Made by a program: the position numbers and the translations under genes. Below, piece by piece: positions 8,536-19,710 of a stretch of DNA of 33,291 bases. This DNA is from Bacillota bacterium (lineage in GTDB: Bacteria; Bacillota; Limnochordia; Darwinibacteriales; Darwinibacteriaceae), in the NCBI GenBank assembly GCA_012520315.1, contig JAAYOM010000062.1, positions 1-33,291 on the forward strand, given 5' to 3'. Numbering within the stretch: position 1 is the first letter of the stretch; each line of letters starts with the position of its first letter. The notes beneath the pieces are model-generated. The model saw only the letters and a program-made list of their open reading frames with translations. It made no database searches and had not been told where the DNA came from.

Positions 8536-9057
8536 ATGATAACACCCTTTGAAGCAACGTTATTGGGGATTGTAGCTCATAAGCCGATCAGCAGATATGG
8601 GGTTATGAAAGCTATTCAACAACAGAGCCTGTATTGGGCCGGCAGCCCTGGGGCGGTCTATTCAGCGTTGGGCCGCATGTTGGAAAAAGGGCTTATTGAA
8701 GTTGTGGAAAACACCGATCCAAAAATATATATAATTACTGACTTAGGCTTAGAAGTTGGGCACAGCTATTTGAAAACACCTGTTCCTGCCTCGAAACTCA
8801 TTCTTGATCCCAGTCTGATCCGAATTAAACTTAGGGGTATTCATGACCTGCCTGCTTCGGATCGCATTAGATTCTACGAAGCTCAGTTGGAAGAGTATCG
8901 CCAGGCAAAGCAGCTGGTTCATGATAAGCAATTGGGATTCTCTGGAACTGAAATTGTCAGGGAATTATCCACCTTGGCTTTACGGCAGCTAGGTTTAGAG
9001 GTTGATTTTATCCTTAAGCTTCTGGATAGGGTTCGGGGGGAGTCAACTAGCCTTTAA
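8536..9057 (+). CDS. PadR-family transcriptional regulator
   Basis: 173 aa; 'TLLGIVAHKPISRYGVMKAIQQQSLYWAGSPGAVYSALGRMLEKGLIEV' PadR winged helix. Confidence 0.85.
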   Translation: MITPFEATLLGIVAHKPISRYGVMKAIQQQSLYWAGSPGAVYSALGRMLEKGLIEVVENTDPKIYIITDLGLEVGHSYLKTPVPASKLILDPSLIRIKLRGIHDLPASDRIRFYEAQLEEYRQAKQLVHDKQLGFSGTEIVRELSTLALRQLGLEVDFILKLLDRVRGESTSL

Positions 9058-9075
9058 GCGAAAAGAGTGTGCTAA

Positions 9076-9107
9076 GAGTCTCACAGATTTCTGTGGGACT
9101 TTTTTTA
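9076..9107 (+). terminator. Rho-independent terminator
   Basis: AGTCTCACAGATTTCTGTGGGACTTTTTTT hairpin plus T-run. Confidence 0.85.
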
Positions 9108-9221
9108 TTGTTACCTTAAGTAATACTCCTTAGGAGAAGGAATTTTCTAATTTAGCGAGAATCACTATTATCAATCTAAAAAAGACACGTTTAGCTGGTT
9201 GAATAATGAAAGGGTAAAAAG

Positions 9222-11069
9222 GTGAAGAGTATAGCAGGTAAGGTAGCGCTTTATGCAGGGATCTTGGTTTTCATTATTTGCGCAGGTCTTGGCCTGTTTG
9301 CTTACTTCCAGAGCACTGCTGCAGTTCTGGAAGAGGCAGAAAAGGCGTTGACAATCCAGGCTGTGGAGGCGGCCCGTTATGTGCAGGCAACGGTTGAAGG
9401 ACATTTGGACAGTTTAGAAGCGATTGTGGCAAGACCTGAACTAGTGGCCATGGATTGGGGTATTCAGGAGCCTGTCTTACGTTCAGAGTTGGAGCGAATC
9501 GGCGAATTTTTAGCCTTTGGCGTAGTAGATCTAACAGGATTTGTTCGCCTAACTGATGGAACTACGGCAGAAGTGCAGGATCGTCCCTATTTTATCGAGG
9601 CTTTGAAGGGGATTAGCTCGGTATCGGATCTGGTAGTAAGCCGGGCCGATGGCACTCTAGTCTTGGTAAATGCAGCGCCGATCAAGGACAAAGGCCAGAT
9701 AGCCGGTGTACTAATCGCAACTCAGGATGGTGCAGTACTTGGCCAAATCACCGATCGCCTAGGCTTTGGCGAAAGTGGTTCAGCCTTCATTTTCCACCGG
9801 GACGGTACCCTCTTTGCCCATGAACACAAGGAATACATATTTGAGCAACGGAATATATTTGCCGAAGCAGACGGATTGGCGGCTATAGGGAAAGCAGTTC
9901 ACGGGCTGGCTGGAGACACCGGTGTGGTTAGCTATGCCCTTAATGGTTCAGCCTACATAAGCGGCTTGGCTCCCATTCCTGGCACTGATTGGATTATTGC
10001 AGTTGGGGCCAGGGAAGAGGAGATGCTGGGCAATATCGCCGAACTCGGCCGCCTTTTGGTTTTGATTTCCTTGGCTTTTGTAGTTGCAGGAGGGATCCTG
10101 GCAGTGCTGATCGGCAGGCGAATTGCTAGGCCGCTGAGAAAAATTCAAGTTGTTATTGAAGCCCTGGCCTCGGGTGATCTAACCGACACGGTGGATGTGG
10201 ACGGGAAAGACGAGGTAGGCAGGGTCGGTGATGCATTGAACGAAACCATTCTCAGTTTGCGCAGGGACCTCGGGATCATTACAGGCGTAACTAATGAACT
10301 GGCAGAAACCACTGAAGAAATGGCGGCAACCTCAGAGGAAATCAGCGCTTCCGTGGAAGAGGTGGCTAGCACCACCAATCAATTTGCTTCCACACTCGGG
10401 GGCATGAATGAAAATGCTCAGCAAATGAGCCATACTGTGCAGGGTATCTCAGGGCGGGCGGCCCACGGGGAATCTGCGATCCAGAATATTACCAGGCAAA
10501 TGGATGAACTGCGGGACAATACCCAAAGAATGGCTGAGGAGATCTCAGAGTTAGGCAGTTTATCTGATAAAATCGGACATATTGTGGATGTGATTGGCGA
10601 TATAGCGGAGCAAACCAACTTATTAGCCTTAAATGCGGCCATTGAAGCCGCCCGTGCCGGTGAGCACGGACGAGGATTTGCCGTGGTGGCAGATGAGGTC
10701 AGAAAACTTGCGGAACAGTCATCTGAAGCAACTACCGAAATCACCCACCTGATTCACCAGATTCAGGCAGGAATCACTACAGCTGTAACCGGCATGCAGG
10801 AAGGTTCTGTACAGACTGGAGAGGCCATGGCCAGCGTACATGAAAGCGGTTCTATCCTCAGCAGCATCTTGGAGGAGGTGGAGGGCATCGTAGGTGCCGT
10901 CCAGGGAATCTCTAGCGGTCTGGAGCAGACCAGTTCCGGGGCGCAGGAAATTGCCAGCGCCACAGAGGAACAGGCAGCTTCCATTGCCCACATTGCAAAT
11001 TCAGCTGAAAACCTGACAAATTTAGGAGCGAACTTAAGGCGACTGGTGCAGCAGTTTAAGCTGGAGTAG
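9222..11069 (+). CDS. Methyl-accepting chemotaxis protein with Cache sensor and HAMP
   Basis: 615 aa; N-terminal TM, Cache-like domain, HAMP ([23 protein letters not shown]), signalling tip '[47 protein letters not shown]'. Confidence 0.95.
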   Translation: MKSIAGKVALYAGILVFIICAGLGLFAYFQSTAAVLEEAEKALTIQAVEAARYVQATVEGHLDSLEAIVARPELVAMDWGIQEPVLRSELERIGEFLAFGVVDLTGFVRLTDGTTAEVQDRPYFIEALKGISSVSDLVVSRADGTLVLVNAAPIKDKGQIAGVLIATQDGAVLGQITDRLGFGESGSAFIFHRDGTLFAHEHKEYIFEQRNIFAEADGLAAIGKAVHGLAGDTGVVSYALNGSAYISGLAPIPGTDWIIAVGAREEEMLGNIAELGRLLVLISLAFVVAGGILAVLIGRRIARPLRKIQVVIEALASGDLTDTVDVDGKDEVGRVGDALNETILSLRRDLGIITGVTNELAETTEEMAATSEEISASVEEVASTTNQFASTLGGMNENAQQMSHTVQGISGRAAHGESAIQNITRQMDELRDNTQRMAEEISELGSLSDKIGHIVDVIGDIAEQTNLLALNAAIEAARAGEHGRGFAVVADEVRKLAEQSSEATTEITHLIHQIQAGITTAVTGMQEGSVQTGEAMASVHESGSILSSILEEVEGIVGAVQGISSGLEQTSSGAQEIASATEEQAASIAHIANSAENLTNLGANLRRLVQQFKLE

Positions 11070-11201
11070 TAAATAGTTTGCATTCTGTCGCTAGTTGTTG
11101 CTTACAGCGGCCTCGCTCTGGATGGCCCAGATTTAAGCACGTTGGTGGATTGGCCTCCATCCTTCTACCTGCTCCTGCGCTTGGAGTTAGTAGCAGGATG
11201 T

Positions 11202-11239
11202 AACACTCCGTCCCTTTCAGAAAAAGGGTGCGGAGTGTT
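11202..11239. other. Strong inverted repeat (AACACTCCG-t-CCCTTT / AAAGGG-tg-CGGAGTGTT)
   Basis: 9-bp plus 6-bp arms around a short loop; no U-run follows. Confidence 0.7.
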
Positions 11240-11312
11240 CTCCTTGCAGGGGTTTTGAGAAAAATATCGAACTGAAGAAGTATATTAAATCTAACAAGCC
11301 GGGAGTGATTCC

Positions 11313-11735
11313 ATGCTTCAAGAATTTAAGAAATTTGCCATGCGCGGTAATGTGATCGACCTTGCCATAGGTGTAATTATTGGCGGTGCCTTTGGGAAAA
11401 TAACGACATCTCTGGTCAACGATGTGATAACGCCGCTTCTAGGTCTGATTGTGGGCAGGATTGACCTGACCTCGCTGAAGATTGTGCTGCGGGCGGCCAG
11501 TGAAACCGATGCTGGACTAGCCATAACCTATGGTGTTTTCCTGCAGAATGTCCTGGATTTTCTGATCATATCCTTCAGCATCTTTATGGTAATCCGCTTT
11601 ATCAATCGTTTTAAGAAGGATGAAGAAGAGGCGCCGGCAGCTCCGCCAGCACCGCCGGAGCCGTCCAGTGAAGAGAAGCTGCTGGCAGAAATCCGCGACC
11701 TCCTCAAAGAGCAAGGTGCAGATCGTCCAGCATAA
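11313..11735 (+). CDS. mscL: Large-conductance mechanosensitive channel
   Basis: 140 aa; '[42 protein letters not shown]' MscL signature. Confidence 0.96.
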   Translation: MLQEFKKFAMRGNVIDLAIGVIIGGAFGKITTSLVNDVITPLLGLIVGRIDLTSLKIVLRAASETDAGLAITYGVFLQNVLDFLIISFSIFMVIRFINRFKKDEEEAPAAPPAPPEPSSEEKLLAEIRDLLKEQGADRPA

Positions 11736-11756
11736 GGACATAGTAAGGCAAATGGA

Positions 11757-11796
11757 GAAAAGACCTACTTAGGAGCAATCCGAGGAGGTCTTTTTT
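11757..11796 (+). terminator. Rho-independent terminator after mscL
   Basis: AAAAGACCT...AGGTCTTTTTT. Confidence 0.75.
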
Positions 11797-11909
11797 ATCT
11801 ACGAAATTCTCCAAATTGATCGAGGGACAGTCCCCCTCATTTGTGATACAATGTGTGGTGAACATGGTTTCAGGAAACAGCTTTCTGAAGTATTGGAGGA
11901 ACATTTAAC

Positions 11910-12962
11910 TTGAAAATAGGAATTATTGGCAGGCCCCAGGCGGGCAAAAGCACGTTGTTTCAGCTCTTGACGAATCACCATGCTGGTTTCGGCAATAAAA
12001 TACAAGTGGCCGTAGGGAAAGTTCCCGATCCCCGTATCGAAACGCTGATCGAATTGCACAATCCTCGCAAAGTGACGTACGCGGCTATTGACTTTTTGGA
12101 CCTTCCGGGCTTTTTGCCAGGTCAAAACGCCAACGGATTTCTACAATCGGTCAGCGATGTAGACGCTTTAGTCTTAGTTGTCCGGGCTTTTGAATCAGAT
12201 ACTGTAGCCAGCTATAACGGTATTCAGCCCTATGCTGACTTTAATGATATCCAGCAGGAACTGCTCGTTGCAGACTGGAGTCTTCTAGAGACTCGCCTCG
12301 AGCGTATTGCCAAACAAAGGATGAAAAATCCACAGGCAGCCGAGGAACTTGGACTTTTGGAAAAGTGTCAGGCCGTATTAGAACAGGATTTGCCCCTCCG
12401 CCAGTTGGAGCTGGATGAAGAGGAAGAAAAGAGCCTGCGCACCTATGACTTTTTAACTCGCAAACCCCTGATTGTCGCAGTTAACCTAGATGAAGAACAA
12501 ATGCGCAGCGGCTCCTATCCTCAAAAAGAAGAACTTGAAGCAGAACTGTCCAGACTCGATCTACCTTTGATCACTGTCAGCGCTCAGATCGAAAACGAAA
12601 TCAACGAGCTCGACGAAGAAGATGCTCGTCTGTTTATGGAAGAACTTGGTCTTTCAGATACGGGAATCTCCCGCCTCGCCCGCACGGTGTATCAGCACCT
12701 TGGCCTAATGTCCTTTTTTACAGTGGGGGAAAAGGAAGTTCGGGCCTGGACTATTAAGACAGGAACAAGAGCCCAGCAGGCGGCAGGAAAAATCCATTCC
12801 GATATTGAACGGGGTTTTATTCGGGCAGAAGTGATCTCGTATGAGGATCTACTTGTATGCGGCAATGTTCAGGCCGCCAAGGAGAAGGGGCGTTTTCGCC
12901 TGGAGGGTAAAGATTATATTGTCCAAGACGGTGACATCGTCACCTTTCGATTTAATGTCTAG
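11910..12962 (+). CDS. ychF: YchF/OLA1-like P-loop ATPase/GTPase with C-terminal TGS-like (DUF933) domain
   Basis: P-loop 'GRPQAGKSTL', 'DFLDLPGF', 'VAVNLDEE', C-terminal 'TVGEKEVRAWTIKTGTRAQQAAGKIHSDIERGFIRAEVISYEDL'. TTG start after GGAGGA. Confidence 0.85.
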   Translation: MKIGIIGRPQAGKSTLFQLLTNHHAGFGNKIQVAVGKVPDPRIETLIELHNPRKVTYAAIDFLDLPGFLPGQNANGFLQSVSDVDALVLVVRAFESDTVASYNGIQPYADFNDIQQELLVADWSLLETRLERIAKQRMKNPQAAEELGLLEKCQAVLEQDLPLRQLELDEEEEKSLRTYDFLTRKPLIVAVNLDEEQMRSGSYPQKEELEAELSRLDLPLITVSAQIENEINELDEEDARLFMEELGLSDTGISRLARTVYQHLGLMSFFTVGEKEVRAWTIKTGTRAQQAAGKIHSDIERGFIRAEVISYEDLLVCGNVQAAKEKGRFRLEGKDYIVQDGDIVTFRFNV

Positions 12963-12979
12963 CTGAAGGAGGTTGTACC

Positions 12980-13390
12980 ATGGATGTACAGAGAAAAGCG
13001 CAGGAACTAGCTGAAGCTATTGCCAGCAGCAGAGAATATACCAGGTTGAAGGTAGCCAGGGAGGAAGTGGATCAGCACCAGGCGGCCAAAGTTATGCTCC
13101 GGGATTTCCAAGAAAAACAGCTGCAGCTGCAGCAACAGCAAATGTCTGGTGAGGAAATCACTCCTGAACAGGAAGAGCAATTGCAGAATCTCTTCGGGGT
13201 CATTTCGGTGAACCCCTATATTCGGGAGCTGTTTGAGGCGGAGTTCGCCTTTAGTGGATTGATGATGCAGGTAAATGATGCTTTGGCTGCAGTTCTAGAA
13301 CTTAAAGAAGACGACGAAGACGAGGATGCTGAGGAACCTAAACTGGAGATCCCTCAGAAGAAAATCCTGATTCCGGGGCAAGATGGATAA
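12980..13390 (+). CDS. YlbF/YmcA family protein
   Basis: 136 aa helical; 'AQELAEAIASSREYTRLKVAREEVDQHQAAKVMLRDFQEKQLQLQ' typical of YlbF family. Confidence 0.8.
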   Translation: MDVQRKAQELAEAIASSREYTRLKVAREEVDQHQAAKVMLRDFQEKQLQLQQQQMSGEEITPEQEEQLQNLFGVISVNPYIRELFEAEFAFSGLMMQVNDALAAVLELKEDDEDEDAEEPKLEIPQKKILIPGQDG

Positions 13391-14222
13391 ACTTCGGATA
13401 GGAACCGCAGGCATTCCAGCGTCCACTAAACCGAGGAGCACCGCCAATGCAGTTAAGCGCTTGGCGGAACTTGGCCTTAGGCATATGGAAATCGAGTTTG
13501 TCCGGGGCGTTAGAATGGGCGAGTCTACGGCTGAGCAAATTAAGGCGCTGGCAGAGGAGCATGATATTTCCCTCACTGTCCATGCACCTTATTACGTGAA
13601 CCTAAACTCGGCTGAACCTGAGAAGATAGCAGCCAGCAAAGACCGGATCATTCAAGCCGCCAGGGCCGGGGCGTGGGCGGGGGCCAGAAGCGTCACCTTT
13701 CATGCAGCCTACTACCATGACGACGATCCCCAGAAGGTCTATGCCCGTGTCAAACACCATATGGAGGAGATGCTGGAGCGCCTAGAACAGGAAGGAATCG
13801 ATATCCGGCTCAGTCCCGAAACTACAGGCGGTCCTTCCCAGTTTGGCACCTTAGAAGAATTGGTGCGGCTTGGAGAAGATGTACCGGGGGTGTATCCCTG
13901 CGTAGACTTTTCCCACCTTTTTGCCAGAAGCATAGGGGAATACAACTCCTACGAACACTTTGCCGGTACCCTGCAGCTGATCCAGGACAAGCTGGGGAAA
14001 GGGGCCCTCAAGGAGCTGCATATTCATCTGTCTGGGATTGAATATGGGCCGAAGGGAGAAAAAAAGCATCTGCCCCTGGCAGAAACTGAGCTTAAGTACA
14101 AAGAAGTTATCCAAGCTTTGATAGATTTTGAAGCAGCAGGCTGGCTCACCTGCGAGAGCCCAATTCTAGAAGAGGATGCCCTGATTTTGCAGGGACTGTA
14201 TAACGAGCTGAAAAATACATAG
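13383..14222 (+). CDS. nfo: Endonuclease IV-like TIM-barrel protein (deoxyribonuclease IV family)
   Basis: 279 aa; '[13 protein letters not shown]', 'SVTFHAAYY', '[21 protein letters not shown]', '[11 protein letters not shown]', 'ELHIHLSG' AP-endonuclease 2 motifs. Confidence 0.85.
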   Translation: MDKLRIGTAGIPASTKPRSTANAVKRLAELGLRHMEIEFVRGVRMGESTAEQIKALAEEHDISLTVHAPYYVNLNSAEPEKIAASKDRIIQAARAGAWAGARSVTFHAAYYHDDDPQKVYARVKHHMEEMLERLEQEGIDIRLSPETTGGPSQFGTLEELVRLGEDVPGVYPCVDFSHLFARSIGEYNSYEHFAGTLQLIQDKLGKGALKELHIHLSGIEYGPKGEKKHLPLAETELKYKEVIQALIDFEAAGWLTCESPILEEDALILQGLYNELKNT

Positions 14223-14238
14223 AGTGGGAGGAAAATGG

Positions 14239-15531
14239 ATGGAACGTGTGTATCTCAAACACATCGGGGAACATGTAGGCAAAGAAGTAGAAATCAGAGG
14301 TTGGCTTTACAATAAGCGGTCCAGCGGGAAAATCCAGTTTTTGATCATCCGGGATGGCACCGATTTGATCCAGGGCGTGCTCGTCAAGTCGGAGGTTTCC
14401 GCCGAGGTCTTTGCCGCAGCCAAGACTCTCACCCAAGAATCATCCCTGATAGTAAGGGGAATTGTTCGGGAAGAACCAAGATCACTGAGCGGCTACGAGC
14501 TTTCCGTGACCGATTTAGAGATTCTGCAGATTGCAGAGGAATACCCCATCACCCCTAAGGAACATGGGGTTGAGTATTTAATGGATCACAGGCATCTGTG
14601 GCTGAGAAGTCAAAAGCAGCATGCCATAATGCTGATCCGCAATGAGATCATTAAGGCATCCAGGCAATTCTTTGATGATCGGGACTTTGTTCTCATTGAT
14701 GCGCCGATTTTGACTCCGGCCGCTGCCGAGGGCACTTCAACCCTCTTTGAGACCGATTACTTCGACGATAAAGCTTACTTGTCCCAGAGCGGCCAGCTTT
14801 ATATGGAAGCCGCGGCCATGGCCTTCGGCAAGGTCTATTGTTTTGGCCCAACCTTTAGGGCAGAAAAGTCCAAGACCCGCCGTCATCTCATGGAGTTTTG
14901 GATGATCGAGCCTGAAGTGGCCTTTTTGGATGTGGACGGCAACATGGATCTCCAGGAGGAATACGTCTGTTATCTTGTGCAGCAGGTTCTGCAAAACCGC
15001 CGCAAGGAACTGGAAATTATCGAGCGTGACATCAGTAAGCTTGAAACCATTGTCGCGCCCTTCCCCCGGATCTCTTATGATGAAGCAGTGGAGATTTTGC
15101 AGAAGAACGGAGTAGACTTCAAGTGGGGTGACGATTTCGGTGGTGGCGATGAAACCATAATCGCCAGCCAGTTTGATCGCCCAGTCTTCGTCCACCGTTA
15201 TCCAACGGACATTAAAGCCTTTTACATGCAGCCAGACCCAGAGCGGCCTGAAGTGGTCTTAGGCAGCGACCTTTTAGCCCCCGAAGGCTATGGGGAAATC
15301 ATCGGCGGCGGAGAGAGGATTTACGACTTGGACTTGATTCAGCAAAGGATCAAGGAGCATAATCTGCCAGAAGAGCACTATGAATGGTATACCGATCTAA
15401 GGCGTTTTGGCACCGTGCCCCATTCCGGCTTTGGCTTAGGCTTAGAGAGGACAGTGGCCTGGATTTGCGGCCTTCCCCATCTGCGGGAAGCTGTTCCCTT
15501 TGCACGGCTGATCAACCGGATCTATCCCTAG
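14239..15531 (+). CDS. asnS: Asparaginyl-tRNA synthetase
   Basis: Class IIb aaRS; OB-fold N-terminus, '[25 protein letters not shown]', '[16 protein letters not shown]'. Start moved to ATG 14239 after GTGGGAGGA. Confidence 0.95.
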   Translation: MERVYLKHIGEHVGKEVEIRGWLYNKRSSGKIQFLIIRDGTDLIQGVLVKSEVSAEVFAAAKTLTQESSLIVRGIVREEPRSLSGYELSVTDLEILQIAEEYPITPKEHGVEYLMDHRHLWLRSQKQHAIMLIRNEIIKASRQFFDDRDFVLIDAPILTPAAAEGTSTLFETDYFDDKAYLSQSGQLYMEAAAMAFGKVYCFGPTFRAEKSKTRRHLMEFWMIEPEVAFLDVDGNMDLQEEYVCYLVQQVLQNRRKELEIIERDISKLETIVAPFPRISYDEAVEILQKNGVDFKWGDDFGGGDETIIASQFDRPVFVHRYPTDIKAFYMQPDPERPEVVLGSDLLAPEGYGEIIGGGERIYDLDLIQQRIKEHNLPEEHYEWYTDLRRFGTVPHSGFGLGLERTVAWICGLPHLREAVPFARLINRIYP

Positions 15532-15532
15532 G

Positions 15533-15799
15533 TTATCTAGTTCCTAAGAAGATCAAAAGCACTCCCAGTGCCGTTAATGCCAGTCTTGACCAGGAGAGTT
15601 CACTGCTCAGTCCAATGAGGCCGACGGTTCCCACGAGGGTTAAAATGATAGGTCCGATCAAGCCAAGGACAGAGTTGATTTTTAACGCGGTCTGCACGCG
15701 GCCGATTTTAAGCATGAGCAGACCCGCGCTAATCTCAATCGTTCCCGCAATGAGGCGGAGCAAAGTCATGGTCAGAACAGCCCTCAGTTCTGTAGTCAT
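15533..15799 (-). CDS. Small membrane protein, YqhV (DUF2619) family
   Basis: 88 aa; 'MTLLRLIAGTIEISAGLLMLKIGRVQTALKINSVLGLIGPIILTLVGTVGLIGL'. Confidence 0.75.
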   Translation of the reverse strand: MTTELRAVLTMTLLRLIAGTIEISAGLLMLKIGRVQTALKINSVLGLIGPIILTLVGTVGLIGLSSELSWSRLALTALGVLLIFLGTR

Positions 15800-15849
15800 A
15801 CAATCACTCCGTTTCGCAATAAATAATCCATAACGAAAGAGGCGAAGAC

Positions 15850-17091
15850 ATGTTTGAACACTTGAGCAAGACCGATGGACAGATTATGCAGGTAATCAAA
15901 GATGAAACCCGTCGCCAAAACAACAACCTGGAACTGATTGCTTCTGAGAACTTTGTCAGTCTCGCTGTTTTGGAGGCTATGGGAAGTCAGCTCACCAATA
16001 AGTATGCGGAAGGCTATCCTGGTAGACGTTATTATGGCGGCTGCGAATATGTGGACATAGCTGAAAACTTAGCTCGCGACAGGGCGAAGGAGCTCTTTGG
16101 GGCAGAACACGCCAACGTTCAGCCCAATTCGGGTTCTCAAGCAAATCAGGCAGTATTTTTTGCAGCTCTGCAGCCAGGGGATACCATTTTAGGCATGGAC
16201 TTAACCCATGGCGGTCACTTAACCCATGGCAGCCCGGTTAATCAGTCCGGTAAGTGGTTCAATGTAGTGCATTACGGTGTGCGCAAGGAAGACGAACGCA
16301 TCGACTATGATCTGGTCAGGGACATGGCCCTGAAACATCGTCCCAAGCTCATTATTGCCGGAGCCTCTGCTTATCCAAGGATTATTGATTTCGCAAAGTT
16401 CCGGGAAATCGCCGACGAGGTTGATGCTCTGTTTATGGTAGATATGGCCCATATTGCCGGTCTGGTGGCAGCTGGGCTGCATCCGAGCCCTGTTCCCTAC
16501 GCTGATTTTGTGACCACCACGACTCATAAAACTCTGCGAGGACCCCGGGGGGGCATGATTCTTACTACCAAAGAACATGCCAAAGATATTGATAAAGCCA
16601 TTTTCCCAGGTATCCAAGGCGGTCCTTTGATGCACATCATTGCTGCTAAAGCCGTATCTTTCCATGAAGCCCTCCAGCCCGAGTTTAAGACGTACCAGAA
16701 GAATGTGGTGGCCAATGCCCAGGCCCTGGCTGAAACTCTGCAAGGCCACGGATTCCCCTTGGTATCAGGCGGAACGGACAACCACCTCTTGCTGGTTAAT
16801 GTGAAGGCTAAAGGCTGGACCGGCAAAGATGCCGAGGCCAAGCTAGACAGCGTAGGTATTACTGTGAACAAGAACACCATCCCCTTTGAGACTGAAAGTC
16901 CCTTCGTGACCAGCGGAGTTCGCATCGGAACCCCTGCCTTGACCACAAGGGGGATGGGTGTAGAAGAAATGCGGATTATTGGTGATTTAATTGCTCAAAC
17001 CTTAGAGCATGATCGTACAGACTTTTCACCTATTCGGGAGCAAGTGGCTGAACTTGCCAAGCAACATCCGCTCTATCCAGAAATCAGTTAG
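15850..17091 (+). CDS. glyA: Serine hydroxymethyltransferase
   Basis: '[44 protein letters not shown]' and PLP-Lys motif '[16 protein letters not shown]'. Confidence 0.98.
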   Translation: MFEHLSKTDGQIMQVIKDETRRQNNNLELIASENFVSLAVLEAMGSQLTNKYAEGYPGRRYYGGCEYVDIAENLARDRAKELFGAEHANVQPNSGSQANQAVFFAALQPGDTILGMDLTHGGHLTHGSPVNQSGKWFNVVHYGVRKEDERIDYDLVRDMALKHRPKLIIAGASAYPRIIDFAKFREIADEVDALFMVDMAHIAGLVAAGLHPSPVPYADFVTTTTHKTLRGPRGGMILTTKEHAKDIDKAIFPGIQGGPLMHIIAAKAVSFHEALQPEFKTYQKNVVANAQALAETLQGHGFPLVSGGTDNHLLLVNVKAKGWTGKDAEAKLDSVGITVNKNTIPFETESPFVTSGVRIGTPALTTRGMGVEEMRIIGDLIAQTLEHDRTDFSPIREQVAELAKQHPLYPEIS

Positions 17092-17102
17092 GGGAGACCG
17101 CC

Positions 17103-18398
17103 TTGTTCCGTGGAACAGCGGTGTCGAAAGACACCAAAAAAGCAATGGAATTAAATACTGTGGAAGGGGCCTTTGCGGTGGCTGCCGATAATCTGGCAGC
17201 CCCCTATTTAGGTCTGTTCGCCTTGGCGTTAGGGGCGACCCCGTCACAAATCGGTATGCTTACTGCCTTTCCCAACTTCATGGGCAACATTCTGCAAATT
17301 CCCGCAGCCTTGCTCACGGAAAGGCAGAGGGACAAAAGGATCCTCCCGATTATAGGGGGGATTTTGAATCGCTCTTCCTGGCTCCTTCTGGCCTTTCTGC
17401 CGTTTTTCTTTGAGCCCGAGTATAGGGTCCCCATCGTGATTTTGCTGGCCACATTTCGCATTATGGCGGCCAATCTCGGTGTCCCTGCCTGGACTGCTTT
17501 GCAGGCTGGCTTGATTCCACAATCGATCAGGGGCAAGTATTACGCCAATCGCAATGTGGTGCTGAATACCTGCGCCGTTTTTGCCACTATCTTGGCCAAC
17601 TTCTTGCTGCGCTTGAATTTCCCCGTCAGCTACCAGATCATCTTTGTGGTGGCCACGATTTTGGGCTATGTATCTGTCTATTTGTTCGGGCAAATTGCCT
17701 TTGAACAGGCTCCGCCCAAGGAGAAGGCAAACTCGAAACAGTCCTATCGGACAAAAATCAGAGCCTTTACCAGAGAGATTGGAAAACAGACGGACTTTCG
17801 TAATTATGTAATCAGCGCCATTGTCTGGAACTTTGGCATCCACATCGCAAGTCCCCTCTTTGTGGTCTATTTCGTAGAAGACCTAGGCGGCCCGGCAGGT
17901 TCGTGGGCACTTTTCTCCGCTGTCAATCTGGCTTCGATAGTGCTTTTACAGCGCTACTGGGGACGCCTGGCAGACTTCTTTGGGCAAAAAAGCGTGATGA
18001 TGGTCTCAGGCCTAGGCATCATAACCATGCCCTTGTGGTGGGTGATTGCCCCTAATACCTGGTTTCCTTTTATTATTCATATCATCAACGGGGTTTTCTG
18101 GGGAGGTTACAATCTGGCCGCCTTCAACTTACTTTTGGAAGTTACGCCTGATGCTAATCGCAGCGTCTATGTGGGTGTCTACAACACCATGATGGGTGTG
18201 GCCACCGCAGTGGGACCCCTTGTAGGCGGATTTGCAGCTGAGGTTGTGAATATGCGGCTTATTTTTGTAGCCTCATCTTTGGTGCGCGCCCTTGCCCTCT
18301 ATCTTTTTTACCGCAATGTGACCGATACCGGTACCAGGCGCCTGCGTATGAAAGATTTGGTTCCGGGGCAGAAGGGAAGAACCTTTCCGGGGGCTTGA
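17103..18398 (+). CDS. MFS transporter
   Basis: 431 aa polytopic protein with MFS-like two-half architecture; TTG start 11 nt after glyA. Substrate unknown. Confidence 0.8.
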   Translation: MFRGTAVSKDTKKAMELNTVEGAFAVAADNLAAPYLGLFALALGATPSQIGMLTAFPNFMGNILQIPAALLTERQRDKRILPIIGGILNRSSWLLLAFLPFFFEPEYRVPIVILLATFRIMAANLGVPAWTALQAGLIPQSIRGKYYANRNVVLNTCAVFATILANFLLRLNFPVSYQIIFVVATILGYVSVYLFGQIAFEQAPPKEKANSKQSYRTKIRAFTREIGKQTDFRNYVISAIVWNFGIHIASPLFVVYFVEDLGGPAGSWALFSAVNLASIVLLQRYWGRLADFFGQKSVMMVSGLGIITMPLWWVIAPNTWFPFIIHIINGVFWGGYNLAAFNLLLEVTPDANRSVYVGVYNTMMGVATAVGPLVGGFAAEVVNMRLIFVASSLVRALALYLFYRNVTDTGTRRLRMKDLVPGQKGRTFPGA

Positions 18399-18427
18399 CT
18401 ATCCAAAGGCAAAGGAGTGTGTTGGAA

Positions 18428-19666
18428 ATGGTTGCCAAAGGCGCTAATATGACCCATGTGAAAAGACAAAATCGGGCTTCGATCTTAAGGCTGATCTACA
18501 GCGCTGGCGGCCTTTCCCGCAAGGACATAGCCAGGCGGCTGAGATTGACTCCGGCCGCCATTACTGTCATTACAAATGAGATGATCAACGAGGGACTGCT
18601 CGAAGAGGCCGGCGAAGAACATAATCCTGGCAGAGCTGGCCGCAGAGAAATAATAGTTGATATCTGCTATAGTAAATTTCATGCTGTGGGCATCAACATT
18701 AATATTGATTATACGGTGGCAACTTGCCTTGACTTAAGGGGCCGAACTCTTTTTGAGGATCGCTTCAGGACAGATAACTCAAGCGCCCCCGAACAGTTCA
18801 TTAAACGTGTATGGGAAGTTGTGGAAGATAACCTCAGGGAAGTGAAGAAGGACAAGATTGTGGGCCTAGGTGTGGGCATTCGCGGAATTGTCGACAACCA
18901 AAGAGGCGTCAGCCTGGAATCCTATGGATTATGGGGCGAAACAGTAAATGTGCAAGAGATTTTCGCAGATGTTGCCAGGCTCCCGGTGGGTGTGGACAAC
19001 AATGTTAGAAATATTGCCAGAGGACAGTTGTTTTTTTCGAAGGACAGGCCCAGATCATTTCTCCTCGTCAAGTACGGGCCTGGGATTGGCGGGGCATTGG
19101 TGGTAGAGGACGGGCTCTTTACTGGACATAATTATCGGGCCATTGAGCTTGGTCACGTTGTAGTTGATGAGCGGGGCATTCCCTGCAGGTGCAATAGGCG
19201 CGGCTGCCTGGAGACAGTATCTTCGTATTACGCTATCAAAACGGCAGTACAAGAAGCCTATTCGGCAGAACGCACGCCCATTTTATATGAACGAACTGCC
19301 GGGAAAATTGCGAACATAGATCTCGACACGATTATGCAGGCGTATAGCGGAGGGGATGAACCGGTTATTGACATTGTCTCAAATTCGATGCGCCTTTTTG
19401 CCTTGGTGCTCAAAAACGTCGTTACACTCTTGGATCCTGAGAAAGTCATACTCTATGGATTAGCATTTGAAAATGATGATTTTCTCAATCTGGTTTACGG
19501 CTTCATGAACGAAGTTTCTCAGGTCCCCGATCTCAAAAAAATAGTTGTCAGAAGTGAATTTAATGGCCAATTGTCTTCCAGGGGGCCAGCTTCATTAGCG
19601 ATTCAAAACTTCTTTGACAACGGAGGTGTTGTCGCTTACCCTATCCCAGTCGAGTTGGGGGATTAA
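18428..19666 (+). CDS. ROK-family transcriptional regulator (NagC/XylR type)
   Basis: N-terminal wHTH 'GLSRKDIARRLRLTPAAITVITNEMINEGLLEE'; ROK domain with zinc motif 'CRCNRRGCLETVSSY'. ATG 18428 preferred to the ORF-track TTG 18395. Confidence 0.9.
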   Translation: MVAKGANMTHVKRQNRASILRLIYSAGGLSRKDIARRLRLTPAAITVITNEMINEGLLEEAGEEHNPGRAGRREIIVDICYSKFHAVGININIDYTVATCLDLRGRTLFEDRFRTDNSSAPEQFIKRVWEVVEDNLREVKKDKIVGLGVGIRGIVDNQRGVSLESYGLWGETVNVQEIFADVARLPVGVDNNVRNIARGQLFFSKDRPRSFLLVKYGPGIGGALVVEDGLFTGHNYRAIELGHVVVDERGIPCRCNRRGCLETVSSYYAIKTAVQEAYSAERTPILYERTAGKIANIDLDTIMQAYSGGDEPVIDIVSNSMRLFALVLKNVVTLLDPEKVILYGLAFENDDFLNLVYGFMNEVSQVPDLKKIVVRSEFNGQLSSRGPASLAIQNFFDNGGVVAYPIPVELGD

Positions 19667-19680
19667 AGAAAAAAACCGGG

Positions 19681-19707
19681 ATTAATTGGTTAATAAAGTT
19701 AATTAAT
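19681..19707. promoter_or_regulatory. Candidate ROK-regulator operator (inverted repeat)
   Basis: ATTAATT-N13-AATTAAT, perfect 7-bp arms, 3 nt upstream of a -35 element. Confidence 0.5.
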
Positions 19708-19710
19708 CTA

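Noticed and set aside
9150-9180. Possible Fur-box-like sequence (gagaatcactattatca) upstream of the MCP
   Set aside because: Only the right half matches ATTATCA; the left half fits the 7-1-7 consensus poorly.
17244-17843. 199-aa minus-strand ORF inside the MFS gene
   Set aside because: Low-complexity hydrophilic composition typical of antisense reading of a membrane protein; no RBS or domain recognised.
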